From contig JAJNNQ010000129.1 in NCBI GenBank assembly GCA_027886175.1, positions 2,728,001 to 2,792,000 on the forward strand: a DNA stretch of 64,000 nucleotides, written 5' to 3'. Of this stretch, positions 36,400-46,097 are shown piece by piece. Origin of the DNA: Phylloscopus collybita. Its lineage: Eukaryota; Chordata; Aves; Passeriformes; Phylloscopidae. A model generated the notes under the pieces. It saw only the letters and a program-made list of their open reading frames with translations, searched no databases and was not told the DNA's origin. How positions within the stretch are numbered: position 1 is the stretch's first letter; every line of letters begins with the position of its first letter. Both the position numbers and the translations under genes were made by a program.

Positions 36400-37724
36400 T
36401 GTGTTGGGTTTCCAAGGCCTGGGTTTTGGTAGCAGGGGCCCACAGAGGTGCCTTCTGTGAGAAGCTGCTAGGAGCTTCCACCCTGTCCAGCAGAGACAAC
36501 CCCTGACGGCTCTGAAGATGGACATGCTGCTGGCCAGAGCTGGGCCAGTGAGAGATGTTGGTAATGCCTCTGTGATAACAGATTTAAGAAGAAAATCAAA
36601 ACAAAGTTGGTGATGCAGTGTTAATTCCAGCCAGAGAAGAGAAGGAGGTGAGAACATGGGAGGGAAAAAACATGGAGATACCCAAGTCAGTGCAGAAGGA
36701 GGGGAGGAGGTGCCCCAGGCAGTGGAGCTGAGGTTCCTTTTAAGGCTTTGGTGAGACCATGGTGAAGCAGCTGTGCCCTGGAGCCGTGGGGATCCACGGA
36801 GGATGCAGGGATCCACCTTCAGCCCATGGGGATCCACAGGGGATGCAGAGATCCACCTTCAGCCCATGGGGATCCACGGAGGATGCAGGGATCCACCTTC
36901 AGCCCATGGGGATCCACAGGGGATGCAGAGATCCACCCACAGCCCATGGGGATCCACAGGGGATGCAGAGATCCACCCACAGCCCCTGGGGATCCACAGA
37001 GGATGCAGGGATCCACCTTCAGCCCATGGGGATCCATGGGGGATGCAGAGATCCACCCACAGCCCATGGGGATGGTGCCCACACTGGAGCAGGTGATGCC
37101 TGGAGAAGGCTGTGATCCAGTGGGAGACCCATTGGAGAGAGGGGGCCCTGCTCCCAGGCTGGAGCAGCCTGTCCTTGCAGGACTGCACCCCATGGAAGAG
37201 TGACCCACGCCACAGCAGTTTTGGGAGGATTGTGTGCCCATGGGAGGGACTCAGGTTGCAGCAGTTTTGAGAGGGCTCTGTGCCTGTGGGAGGGGCTCAC
37301 ATTGCAGCCGTTTTGGGAGGGCTGCTGCCTGTGAGAGTGGATCCACAGTGGAGAAAACTGTCTCCCATGGGATGGACCCCATGGCATAGCAGGGGAAGGA
37401 CTCCTCTCCCTGAGCAGTGGAAGAAGAGCTGACCAAAGCCCCCACCCCCCTGTCTCCCTGCACTGTCAGTGGGAAGGAAGGAGGGTGTGGGGGGAAGAAA
37501 AAGGTGTTTTCTAAGGACTAATTTTACTTCTCATTATCCTCCTCTGATTTTGGTAGTAATAAACTCACTTTGTACTTCTAACTGGAACCTGTTTTGCCCT
37601 TGGAGTGTTTGCTCCCAGTCCTTATCTCAATTCGTGAACTCTTTGTTTAGGTTTTTCTCTCCCCTGCCTAGCTGTGAGCAGCTTTTGTGGGTGCCTGGAG
37701 TTTGGCCAGTGTCAAACCACGACA
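36400..37724 (+). mobile_element. Solo LTR of an avian endogenous retrovirus (ERVL-like)
   Basis: This element starts tgtgttgggtttccaagg and ends gtcaaaccacgaca, with short TG...CA inverted ends. Recognisable LTR landmarks in order are a TATA-like gatttaag near 36591, a 40-bp tandem array at 36791-37070, a second degenerate repeat zone at about 37200-37345, and a polyadenylation signal AATAAA at 37558. That signal fixes the + orientation. No internal retroviral genes flank it, so it is a solo LTR left by recombination. Target-site duplications are not clear. Family assignment is from memory of avian LTR sequences. Confidence 0.82.
36791..37070 (+). repeat. Seven-unit 40-bp tandem array within the LTR
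   Basis: Seven head-to-tail units of exactly 40 bp, each starting gatccac (gatccat in the last) and ending agccc(a/c)tggg. Variants alternate at two places (gga/agg in the first ten bases; cttc/ccac in the third block), and units 1 and 3 are identical. Each unit also contains two degenerate half-units around gatccac. There are no unique spacers, so it is a minisatellite and not CRISPR. Since 40 is not a multiple of 3, three units restore the frame, which creates artificial open frames on both strands. Confidence 0.97.
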
Positions 37725-37795
37725 CATGTCCGTGAAAAATTTTTCCTGCTATTCAATCTAAATGTCTCCTGGCACAACTTGAGAGCAACATTTGG
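37725..37795 (-). mobile_element. CR1 LINE fragment, part 2 (continuation after LTR)
   Basis: tccgtgaaaaatttttcc, attcaatctaaatgtc and cctggcacaacttgag continue the CR1 consensus from the point where the 36222-36399 fragment breaks off, on the same strand. This shows that the LTR inserted into an existing CR1 copy. Confidence 0.82.
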
Positions 37796-37879
37796 TGGCA
37801 GACAAGAGGAGGTGGTGCTCTGACTTTCTTCAGGTGTCCCTCATGTCCAGCTGTGGCCATGCAACCTGCCTGGTTGGAC

Positions 37880-37978
37880 ACATCATGGAACGGTTTGGGT
37901 TGGAAGGGGCCTTAAAGGCCATCTAGTTCCAACCCCCTGCTATGGACAGGGACACTCTCCACTGTCCCGGGTTGCTCA
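37880..37978 (-). mobile_element. CR1 LINE 3' fragment
   Basis: tggaacggtttgggttgg, ccttaaaggccatctag, ccaaccccctgctatgg and ctccactgtcccgggttg follow the antisense CR1 order. A separate, better preserved copy from the interrupted one just upstream. Confidence 0.93.
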
Positions 37979-38870
37979 CATTTTGACCCCAGAGAGGACA
38001 TCTCCTCTGGATTGTCATCTGCTTTGTATTGCCACATTACCTTGGAGCAGCATCCACCCCATTTTTTTTTTACTATTGCATATTGTAGGAGAGTTCATAA
38101 AAAGAAATTAAGGGCTACTGATGTGGCCAGAAAGTGAGGTGTAAATATATTTGAAAGTCCCATTTTGGTAATCTCTTCTTCAGCCTGAATTGTCCTTTTG
38201 CAGAGAACGTTGCATAAGGCTTTGGTGCCCCAGCTGTCAGGGTTAACAGGGCACATCTGTGTCTGGAAACTCAGGCTGAGGTCACACGGGAGGCGACAGC
38301 CCAGGGCAGCTGCTTGTTGTGGTGACCTGTGCTTGGGCCATCCCATGACAGCTTTGGCTTCCTGGGAGGACGTCAGGGGGGCAGAGCTGTGGGGCCCAGC
38401 AGTGCGACAAGGGGCGAGAGGCAAAAACTGATGCACAGGGAGTTCCACCTGAGCATGAGGAGGAGCTGTCCGAGCAGTCACCGAGCACTGGAGCAGCTTG
38501 TCCAGAGAGGGTGTGGAGTGTCCCTCTCTGGGGATACCCCAGAACCCTCTGGACACAATCCTGTGCCCTGTGCTCTGGGATGTCCCTGCTAGAGCAGGGA
38601 GGTGGTGTCAGAACTCGTTCTGTGATCCTGTGGTTATTTGTGATCGCTCCCCTCTGCACTGCTCAGAGGGAGGCAAGGTCTTGGTCTCTCCTCTGCCTCC
38701 CCCTCGTGCAGCAACCTCCTTCCATGTTTGGGATTTTAGGGTTGTTCATTTCTTATTTTAGCACAAACCTGTCCCTGCTGCTGGGGACCCGCTGGAACAG
38801 AGCAGCCTCCTCATGATTTAGAGTTAGGAGCCTCTTGCATTACAGTTCTGAGACACTAATTTTGAAGACT

Positions 38871-38891
38871 TAAAAAAAAAAAAAAAAAAAA
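38871..38891 (+). repeat. Poly-A tract
   Basis: A run of about 20 A residues at the edge of the compositionally distinct block 38895-39445. Confidence 0.9.
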
Positions 38892-38894
38892 CAA

Positions 38895-39445
38895 CTAAGG
38901 TTATATTGCTGATTTAGCTGGGAAAAATAAGCTTTGCTGAAATCAGTTAAAATTCAGAGGATGGTTAAGAGAGACCGGATTTTAGATAAGCTATCCCGGA
39001 TCTAATAACTCATTGCCTGTCAAGTTTATGTTTGTGTATGCTGGGCTTGTAACGAAAAACAGGGAAATTGATCAATAGACCCCCAAAACACAAGATGATT
39101 GTAAATTCTCTATCTCCAGAAACAGTTGTGGAAACAAGAAACTACAGGTTTTTCCAAGGAGTCATTTATCACATATGCATCAAAAGGTTGAAAGTTTAGA
39201 ACGAGGAAGACTCGTTTTACTTGCTCCTTTTGGTGACCACTCCCCACATAAGACCCCCAACTCATTTCAGAGAACAAACTAGGCATGCTTAATCGCCTTT
39301 TTGTCAATTAGCATAGGAAGCGGAGAAGAGGAGGTGACAGGGGTATGAATATGCATTTGTATTTTGTGTATTCATCTGTTCAGTATTTCTTTTGATCTCC
39401 CCCAAACTTCTTCCAATACTTTTTTTTTTATTTTTTTTTTTTAAC
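38895..39445. mobile_element. Possible retroelement/LTR relic bounded by homopolymers (tentative)
   Basis: A compositionally distinct AT-rich block between a poly-A tract (ending about 38891) and a T-rich tract (39419-39444). Phrases such as gcttgtaacgaaaaac, gatcaatagacccccaaa, cccacataagaccccc and atgaatatgcatttgt have the feel of a multi-copy avian LTR-type sequence. I cannot define its ends or family. Confidence 0.3.
39419..39444 (+). repeat. T-rich homopolymer tract
   Basis: About 25 bp of T, interrupted by one A. Confidence 0.9.
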
Positions 39446-40397
39446 AGTTTGAACTTTCCTTACTTATTTATGGCAAAATAGGGGCATCACTGCTTAGCAC
39501 CCCAGAGCCCTTTAATACCTGGGGCTGCCCCTGGGGGGACCAGGGTGCTGGTGCTGCTCCTGCTGAGCTGCCAGATGAAGGATGGGGTGCTGGAGACAGG
39601 TCGGGAGCAGGTCCCACTCCCGTTTGCCCTCCTCCTCCTCCTCCCCCCAACAGGCGGCATCTGTCTGCATGTTTATTTTTAATCTCACATCTGCTGGCGC
39701 CGTAACAAAGATTTAATGACATGACACAGTTTTGTCACCAGTTCTTTTTTCTGTAGTGAATGAAGCCTCCATCCCAGGCTGCTGCAGGGAGCTGAAAGCT
39801 TTGAAAAATGACAGAATTTGGCGACTCGTGTAGGAAGCTCACCTGTTTGCCACGAGCACCTGTAGGCTGTTGTCAGCCTGGACAAGAAAAATGATAGATT
39901 TTGGTATTTTTGCCCATTGGTGAGATAAGCATAACCACAATTAGTCTTTGTTAATGAAGAAAAACCACGAAGGATATGCAGAAGAGTCCTATAAATGGAC
40001 CAAATACTGAAAAGGCAGAAATGTGGTCCAGCACTGGGTTTTGCAAAGGCATCTCCCTGGCTTGTGTCCTCTGCCCAGTATTTACCATCAAACACAAGCC
40101 CCAGGCTCCTGTGTTTATCCAGATGTTTTGCTTCATTGTTTAGATGATGGGCCAAAGCTTCTGAGAAATAAAGACGTCAGCTTCCTGCTGAGGAATATCT
40201 TCAGCCTGTTTGACCCAGAAATGGCAAGAGGATTTTAAAGACATACTTTTTATGCTTTTTAAGGCAGGTGGCCTTAAAACTCCACTGGGTCCTGGCTGTG
40301 CCTGCCTGGGCATGAGCATTGATGAGACCTTTTTCCCTGGAGGACTGTTGACATGGGATGTCTACACCCTACAGCTGGTTTTGCTGGTTTGGGAGAT

Positions 40398-40442
40398 AGA
40401 TATGTATATATAGATATATAGATATATAGGTATATTTTTTTC
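40398..40442 (+). repeat. (ATAG/TA)-rich microsatellite
   Basis: gatatgtatatatagata followed by repeats of tatagata: an imperfect AT dinucleotide and tetranucleotide tract ending in tttttt. Confidence 0.88.
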
Positions 40443-41734
40443 TTGAGTTTGAGCTGTGGAAAAAAAAGATGCATTACCCAGATCACTCCTTAGGGGTCTG
40501 CATCCTCTCCCCCTGTGTGCTGTTGGGAGTAAGGGCGTGTGTTTGGTAGTGAAATATTTGCATTGACCTGTGCATTTGGGGCAGTATCAGTGACTTCCCT
40601 CTCTGCCTACGTGCTGCTCTGCTTCCTGTAACACTCCTGCTGTTGCCTGGGAGCCCTTCTGCTCCCCTCCTCAATTGCCTCGGGCTGTGCTTCGCTTGTG
40701 CTTGTGACCCGGCCCTGGCGCCCCTCACAGCCCCTCAGATGCTTTGGTGTTGATGTCCATGGCTGATTCCCAGGGCCAGATCTTTGTCCAGAGCTGATCC
40801 CCTGCTTGCATGGCTCTTGGCTCTCCCTGGCCAACGAAGGGAGCTGTGGATGAGCGAAGCTGTGGGACGAGGATAAAGCCAGGGCAGTCACCCGGTGGTG
40901 TCTGCAGGGCCTGGAGCTGACAGCACCAAAAGCTGGTGACCTCCGTGTCCCCTCCAGGCAGCTTCTCCTTTGGAAGGACGAGGAGCTGAACTCCCTTCAA
41001 AGCCTGCTTTGGGGCTATTGTACGGAGTACAATGCGGGGGAAATCAAGCTCTCCTCTCTCACAGCCAGCCGAGAGCAGCCCCGTAATCGCGGGTGACCAG
41101 AGCGGATTTGCATGTTAAAAGCAGCGGCTAGGGGCACTTAAAAAGGAGGGGAAACATTCATCAAGGCCAGCTTTATCCTTATGAATATTATTATTCCCTG
41201 GGCGATACAGCCCAGACCCTTCAGCGCAGCCCTGAATCTGCTCTTGCTCTTGCTCTGCCTCTCCCCGTGAATGGTTAATTTGCGATGCTCTGTGTTGTGA
41301 CTTTGGCACCCCGGCGGCTCTGGAGAAGGAAGCGGAGATGTTGGAGCCTGTGGAGTGAGGTGGTGGAAGCAGTGCCCTGGCAGCAGCAGTAGGAGGGCTG
41401 CGGGATGCTCCCAGTGGTGATGGCTCGGGGGAGGCAGGTGGCCCAAAGGAGAGGCTGGGGAGATGCTCTGGCCTTGTCTGAGAAGATGTTTCAGGAGTGC
41501 TCGGAAAGCAAGCACCCAGCACAGCTGCCCATGAGGGGCTGCTTCACCCAACACACCCCAGAGCTGACAAGGTCCGGGCTTCTGAGCAGTTTAATGCCCA
41601 ACCAAGCCAGGATTAAGGTGCTGAGTGTGTGGCACAAAGTCAAGGGTTTACACGGCAGTAGGGCAGGGCTGGGTTAAGCCTTCCAGAAAATGGGGAGCTG
41701 TAAGGCAAAGGGCAGCAAAATTCTGGGACAGATG

Positions 41735-41865
41735 GGCTGGGGAGGATGTGGTGTCTCCAGTGCTAGAAGGCTTTCAGGATGGGAGTGATTTAGGTGGAGC
41801 ACAGAGGGACAGGTTTCTCCTCTCAGGTCCCTTCCAGCTATATCTTTTATGCTTTTGTGACTGCT
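41735..41865 (+). mobile_element. Degraded CR1 LINE 3' end, sense (tentative)
   Basis: ggtgtctccagtgctag, ttctcctctcaggtccct and tccagctatatcttttatg resemble the CR1 sense terminus with substitutions. Weakly supported. Confidence 0.45.
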
Positions 41866-43082
41866 GATCACCAAAAAACTTGAAGGCGCTTTAAAAAATA
41901 ATCCTCAGGCCGTGCCCTGCGAGGCTTTCTAGAGCAGCTTGATTTAGAGGAGGGAAAAAAAAGAAAGGAAATGGAAAACCTAAGTGGGAGCTGCAACCTC
42001 TTGCACCTTGGCAGAAGGGACACTGACGTAAGGGACGGGGAATTTTGCTGGAGCTGAGCTTGGGTGTCGATGTCCCTGCAATGCCACGTGCCTGGGTACA
42101 AGGGCAGGGGGCACAAGGGTGGGGTGAATGTCCTGAGCCTGGATTCATCCTTGTGAGTTGCAGAGTGTGCCCTGGGTTCCCTGCTCTGTTGTACCAAATC
42201 CCGCCACCTGCCTCGAGGGCAAATTTCTGCTGACCTGAGCCTTAACTGGGAATATTTGGATTCTTTGGTTCTTTGCTGGTGCCGTCACCCAGCATTAAGC
42301 TGGTTAAATACGATTCCCTAGTGTGGAGCCCTGTAGTCTCCAGGGGCTTTTTTCTAGTAGATGTGTTGACTGGGACAGCCTTTGGTTTACTGCAAGCCCC
42401 GTGGTTCCCAAAAAACCTAAAAATGGCCCAGTCTGTTTTGCAGCTTTGGCCAAGGATTTTCTTGGAAGCAGTTCCCCATCTTCTAAGCTCTGCCTCCTTT
42501 CCATCCTCTCAGCTCTTCAGGATACTTCTCTGTAAGCTGAGGGCGAATAATTAAATACAAAAGGAGTTAACAGTAAAACACAGAGACTTGGGGAGAGGTT
42601 TCCAGATATAATCCGTATTATCCCACCTGGCCATAACCAGCCTCTGTCAGGTCTTGCTTCTGACCTTTGCTGTATCCCTTTTTGAGGTTCCTTGCCATCC
42701 CTTTGGATCATGTCACAGGCAGAGGGACGTGCCCAAGGTGTGATTCCCTGCGTACCTGGAGCCTCGGCAGAGCCTTTTTGCTGGCAGTCTGTGCTCGTGC
42801 CTTTAGGGAAGAGACAAGAATATGCATTTTAAGATTTGCATAGGAACATGCAGCTGTTCCACCAAAAATGGATAATTGTTCTCCCCGCTGTGAAGTTAAA
42901 CAATAAGAAGTGCCAAACTGCACTTGCCATTGCTGATTTTGTGCACTCAGCTGCATATTTTATGCATGTAGATTAGTTCCAGATTTATGACGATGGAACT
43001 GTTCATGCCTGCGTTAATCGGGCCAGGTTGTAGTTGCTGTGGAAACTACAACTTTGACTTTTACGTGAAGTTCTGTGTTGCA

Positions 43083-43106
43083 TTTAATGCCTTTTTTTTT
43101 TTTTTA
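43083..43106 (+). repeat. T-rich tract
   Basis: Poly-T of about 16 bases followed by aatttcccggttttttt. Low complexity. Confidence 0.8.
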
Positions 43107-43299
43107 ATTTCCCGGTTTTTTTAAAAGCGCTCCTATATTTAATACTTTGTGGTAAAAACAGTGAGGTGAAAACAATTTATTTTATCAAAAATAAAAGTGC
43201 CTTTGGGCAAAAAACAAGTTTCAGCAAGGAGCGGTTTTTCTGGGAAGTTGGGATGTCTGGGAAGAACAAGGGTTTGTGATAGAGTGCCATCTTGACCAC

Positions 43300-43388
43300 A
43301 GCTGTATAACTATTATTATAAGTGTGTAACAGCTATTATAGTCCCTGCAATACTGTAATAAAGAATGCAGCTGTGTAATTTATAAGTG
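43300..43388. other. AT-rich partially repeated block just upstream of the EC2 exon
   Basis: The word cagctgtataactatta and two later relatives (gtgtaacagctattatag; gcagctgtgtaatttataa) make an imperfect local repeat within about 90 bp. ttataagtgt occurs twice. It ends about 135 bp before the exon acceptor. No known family. It could be a local duplication or a regulatory element. Confidence 0.4.
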
Positions 43389-43522
43389 TCCTGGAAATAC
43401 AGGGCTGGAGCTGCTGGGTCTCTGGGTATCACTCCTGGTGGGAAAAGGGAATTGCCGCTGCGTGTTGGCTGTGAAAATGCCACGCAGCGTTACCGGTGTT
43501 TATTTTATCTGTTTATATCCAG

Positions 43523-43717
43523 AATACCCCCGTGGGCACCCCGATTTTCATCGTGAACGCCACAGACCCGGACCAGGGGGCAGGAGGCAGCGTGCTTTAC
43601 TCCTTCCAGCCCCCTTCCGACTTCTTTGCCATCGACAGCGGCCGCGGCATCGTCTCGGTGATCCGGGAGCTGGACTACGAAGTCACCCAGGCCTACCAGC
43701 TCCAGGTGAACGCCACG
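43523..43717 (+). CDS. CDH23: CDH23 internal exon 4 of 7 here (EC2, residues ~121-185)
   Basis: This is the largest exon in the window, with 65 codons starting NTPVGTPIFI and ending QLQVNAT. Its acceptor is atccag, ending at 43522, and its donor is gtgagt at 43718. It encodes most of EC2. Visible motifs are NATDPDQGAGG (the DxD calcium ligands, Asp135 and Asp137), the SVLYSFQPP strand with Leu145 (a recalled PCDH15 contact), FFAIDSGRG, and IRELDYE, the cadherin LDxE-type calcium motif. Asn-Ala-Thr occurs twice and could be N-glycosylated; the second spans the exon end. Substitutions relative to remembered human sequence are few and conservative. Phase 0 at both ends. A retroviral LTR begins about 250 bp after the donor. 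Confidence 0.97.
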
Positions 43718-43952
43718 GTGAGTCTTGCCCTGGAGGCTGCAGGCCTGCAGGTGTGGTCTGGGGGTTGTTTCATTGCCCTGCTCCAGCAAGCCTTCTTTGG
43801 GGCACATCCAGCATTTTCTGCTCAGCAAGGCGCTGCAGCACTGCAGTCTCTGGGTGGTTTCATGTCTCTGTGGAGAATGGCTGCACCTCTCCAACAGCAT
43901 CTCACACATGTCAGGGGCTCCTGCAGGCAGAGGACCAGCTCTGGGATGATGA

Positions 43953-43967
43953 AACCCAGTACAGGAC
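43953..43967 (+). repeat. 15-bp direct repeat bordering the LTR (left copy)
   Basis: aacccagtacaggac lies immediately before the LTR terminus tgtcttgg. The identical 15 bases recur at 44708-44722. It is longer than the 4-6 bp duplication normal for retroviral integration. Confidence 0.9.
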
Positions 43968-44708
43968 TGTCTTGGTTTGGAAAGAAAGGTATCTGCCAGG
44001 GAAACTGGAGTTTCCCTTAGAATGGAGAATGTAAACCCTTCACCCCCCCGCCAAATTATGATTTTGCAATCAAGGGCTCTCGGGCAAAGATTTTGGGAAT
44101 ACGAATAACAGTTCTTTACTAGGAATATTAACAATACAAATGTAATAGGAAACAAAACCACCCAACCAAACAAGCAACCAAACCAGCAAACAAACAAACA
44201 ACAATTTTGGAAAACCCTGACAGAATCAGAACTACAACCTGACACCCTGTGGGTCAGGGTGTTGAAAGCAGTCCAAAAGTGAGTACTCCTGGAGTGGCTG
44301 ATGTGGTTCTGGTGGAGTAGAGATGATCCTGTAGCAAGAGGGTCCAGGGGTGGTGAGGAGGGGTCTGGTGATGGTGAGATGGGGTTTGGTGTTGGTGAGA
44401 TGAGGTCCGGTCTTCCTCCCAGGAAATCGGGTGAAGCTAGCAGCTTTCCTGCCTCTGTGTCTCAGTTTATCCAGGTAGAAAACTGCCTCCCACCCCCCAC
44501 TGCCAGGGGATGTGATGCATCTCACAATAGGATGATGGAAATGCAGATGCACCGCTCTGGGGGGAAGGTACAGGCTGGGAAGGTGCTAATGGCCCATTAT
44601 CCGAAGGCGTCAGGCCTCTTCCCCCTTGAGTTACAAGCGATAAAGAAAAGCATCTCCCCAAGTGCTTTTTAACAGATGAAAATAGAATATACAACCCCTG
44701 GCTCCACA
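43968..44708 (-). mobile_element. Solo LTR of a passerine-type endogenous retrovirus
   Basis: Starts tgtcttggtttggaaag on the + strand and contains agggctctcgggcaaaga, aacagttctttactagg, ctgacaccctgtgggtca and gatgaaaatagaatata, a pattern recalled from abundant passerine LTRs. The complement reads tattctattttcatctg near its start and agtaaagaactgttatt later (a mutated AATAAA), which suggests the retroviral sense is on the minus strand. No internal genes flank it, so it is a solo LTR. Its right end is uncertain: it is either 44708 or 44723, depending on how the 15-bp direct repeat is assigned. Confidence 0.78.
44150..44205 (+). repeat. CAAA/CCAAA-rich simple repeat within the LTR
   Basis: Imperfect caaac/ccaaa units, for example accaaacaagcaaccaaacc, then caaacaaacaaacaacaa. 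It probably grew from an A-rich LTR segment. Confidence 0.85.
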
Positions 44709-44722
44709 ACCCAGTACAGGAC
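44708..44722 (+). repeat. 15-bp direct repeat bordering the LTR (right copy)
   Basis: aacccagtacaggac, identical to 43953-43967, lies at the right end of the LTR shortly before the CR1 copy at 44735. Confidence 0.9.
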
Positions 44723-44734
44723 ATACAGACCACT

Positions 44735-44950
44735 CACAGAATCATAGAATGGTTTGGGTCAGGCACCTTAAAGACCGTCCAATTCCAACCCCCTGCCATG
44801 GGCAGGGGCACCTTCTACTAGACCAGGTTGCCCCAAGCCCCATCCAGCCAGGCCTGGAACACTTCCAGGGATGGAACTACATCCACAACTTCCCTGGGCA
44901 ACCCATGCCAGTGTCTCACCACCCTCTGAGTAAAGAACATCTTTGGTATA
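44735..44950 (-). mobile_element. CR1 LINE 3' end
   Basis: Well preserved antisense copy including the terminal repeat: cagaatcatagaatggtt, accttctactagaccagg, gaacacttccagggatgg, cacaacttccctgggcaa and ccctctgagtaaagaac. Confidence 0.95.
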
Positions 44951-45544
44951 TTGAATCCTCCAGACTCATTCCTTGTACACTGTGGTTTGTTATGAGTGGA
45001 TTCACCTGTATCAAGTTCAGACATCAAGAGTTAAAATTTTTGTGGACGGAGGAGAAACCAGGGTCTTAATTCCAGTCAGTGCCACCACATTGTGAGGGGA
45101 CCCCTGGAAGACGTGTCCAGCATGGCAAATTCATGCCCCATGTGAATGGGTGTTCAATCCCTGGTGTTCAGTCTAGAGAGAGCTGGAGAATGTGGAGGAG
45201 CACATAGGCTGGAGCTCTGGGTGGTGGCTCCTTGCCCACCTCACACGCAGCAGGGGAAGGTGAGATTCAGCCCTACAGTACACCTGCCCAACTCCACGCT
45301 CAGGAGAGGGGGGGGAAACCCTGTCTGCCCCCCTCCAGGCAGCTGGCTAGAGCTCTTGGAGCATGTGATTTAATCAAGATCATTGTCTTGACGCAAACCC
45401 ACAAATGTCAGGAGGACAGGGAAGGCTGTGCTTCGCTCTTCACAGCACCGATCCCAGGCACTCGTGGGCTGTAGGGCAAACACCTCGGCCTTTCAGCCTG
45501 AGCCCTGCATGTTCCAGGCTCTGGAATTTTCTCTAGAAACTTGG

Positions 45545-45670
45545 CTTTTGTTGTTTGGGTTTTGGGGGTTTTTTTGTGGGGTTTTGTTTGGTTTTTTTTT
45601 GTTGGTGTTTTTGGTTTTGGTTTTTTTGTTTGTTTTTTTTTGAAACATACCTAATTTTTTTTTTTTTAAT
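45545..45670 (+). repeat. T/G-rich low-complexity tract
   Basis: Over 120 bp composed almost wholly of T and G (gttttgggggtttttttg-type units), ending in a 15-T run. It generates artificial Phe/Leu/Gly/Trp-rich frames. Confidence 0.92.
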
Positions 45671-45926
45671 ACTCAGTGGGAAGAGGGCCTCTCTGGTTTT
45701 TGCTTCCTTGCCAGTGTCTGCTGCTGACACACTTTCCTGGGACGTGTTACTGAACTATCTAGCAGGTTGAAAAATGTGGGACCAAGCACAGTCCCCATGG
45801 AAATGTGACTTTGTTCCAGGATTCTAATTTCCTCAAGGATGCAGTGGTGTCAGCTTGGTCCATCCAGCTCTGTCTGGCTCTGTGTCCCAGCAAAGATAAA
45901 ACGAGGGCGTATCTGATACTGCACGG

Positions 45927-46097
45927 AGTCCCAGAATGGTTTGGGTTGGAAGGGCTTGTAAAGCCCAGTTCATCCCAACCCTCTGCCATTGGCAGGGACA
46001 CCTTCCACTATCCCAGGTTGCTCCAAGCCCTGTCCAGCCTGGCCTTGAACGCATCCAGGATTGAGGCAGCCACAGCTTTTCTGGGCAGCCTGTTACT
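45927..46097 (-). mobile_element. CR1 LINE 3' fragment
   Basis: Antisense CR1 order: cccagaatggtttgggtt, caccttccactatcccag, tgctccaagccctgtcca, cctggccttgaacgcatc and tttctgggcagcctgtta. Confidence 0.94.

Larger units (their letters stand above)
9325..43522 (+). other. CDH23: CDH23 giant intron, 34,198 bp
   Basis: A phase-0 intron between the EC1-EC2 linker exon and the main EC2 exon, with donor gtaggg and acceptor atccag. It contains about 14 CR1 fragments in both orientations, a nested LTR with a 40-bp tandem array, a CpG-rich island at about 35.1-35.5 kb, homopolymer and tetranucleotide tracts, and several AT-rich repeat-free blocks. No coding exon was recognised on either strand. Confidence 0.9.

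Noticed and set aside
36791..37070. CRISPR-like array
   Set aside because: Units are contiguous with no unique spacers, and the window is vertebrate DNA. It is a minisatellite in an LTR.
36759..37387. Long overlapping frames on both strands rich in repeated His-Gly-Asp-Pro-Gln or Trp-Ile-Pro motifs
   Set aside because: They are produced by the 40-bp tandem array in the LTR; three units restore the frame, so all frames stay open. No retroviral or host protein resemblance.
43505..44245. 246-codon minus-strand frame over the EC2 exon
   Set aside because: It is the antisense shadow of a coding exon joined to LTR sequence. The composition shows no domain.
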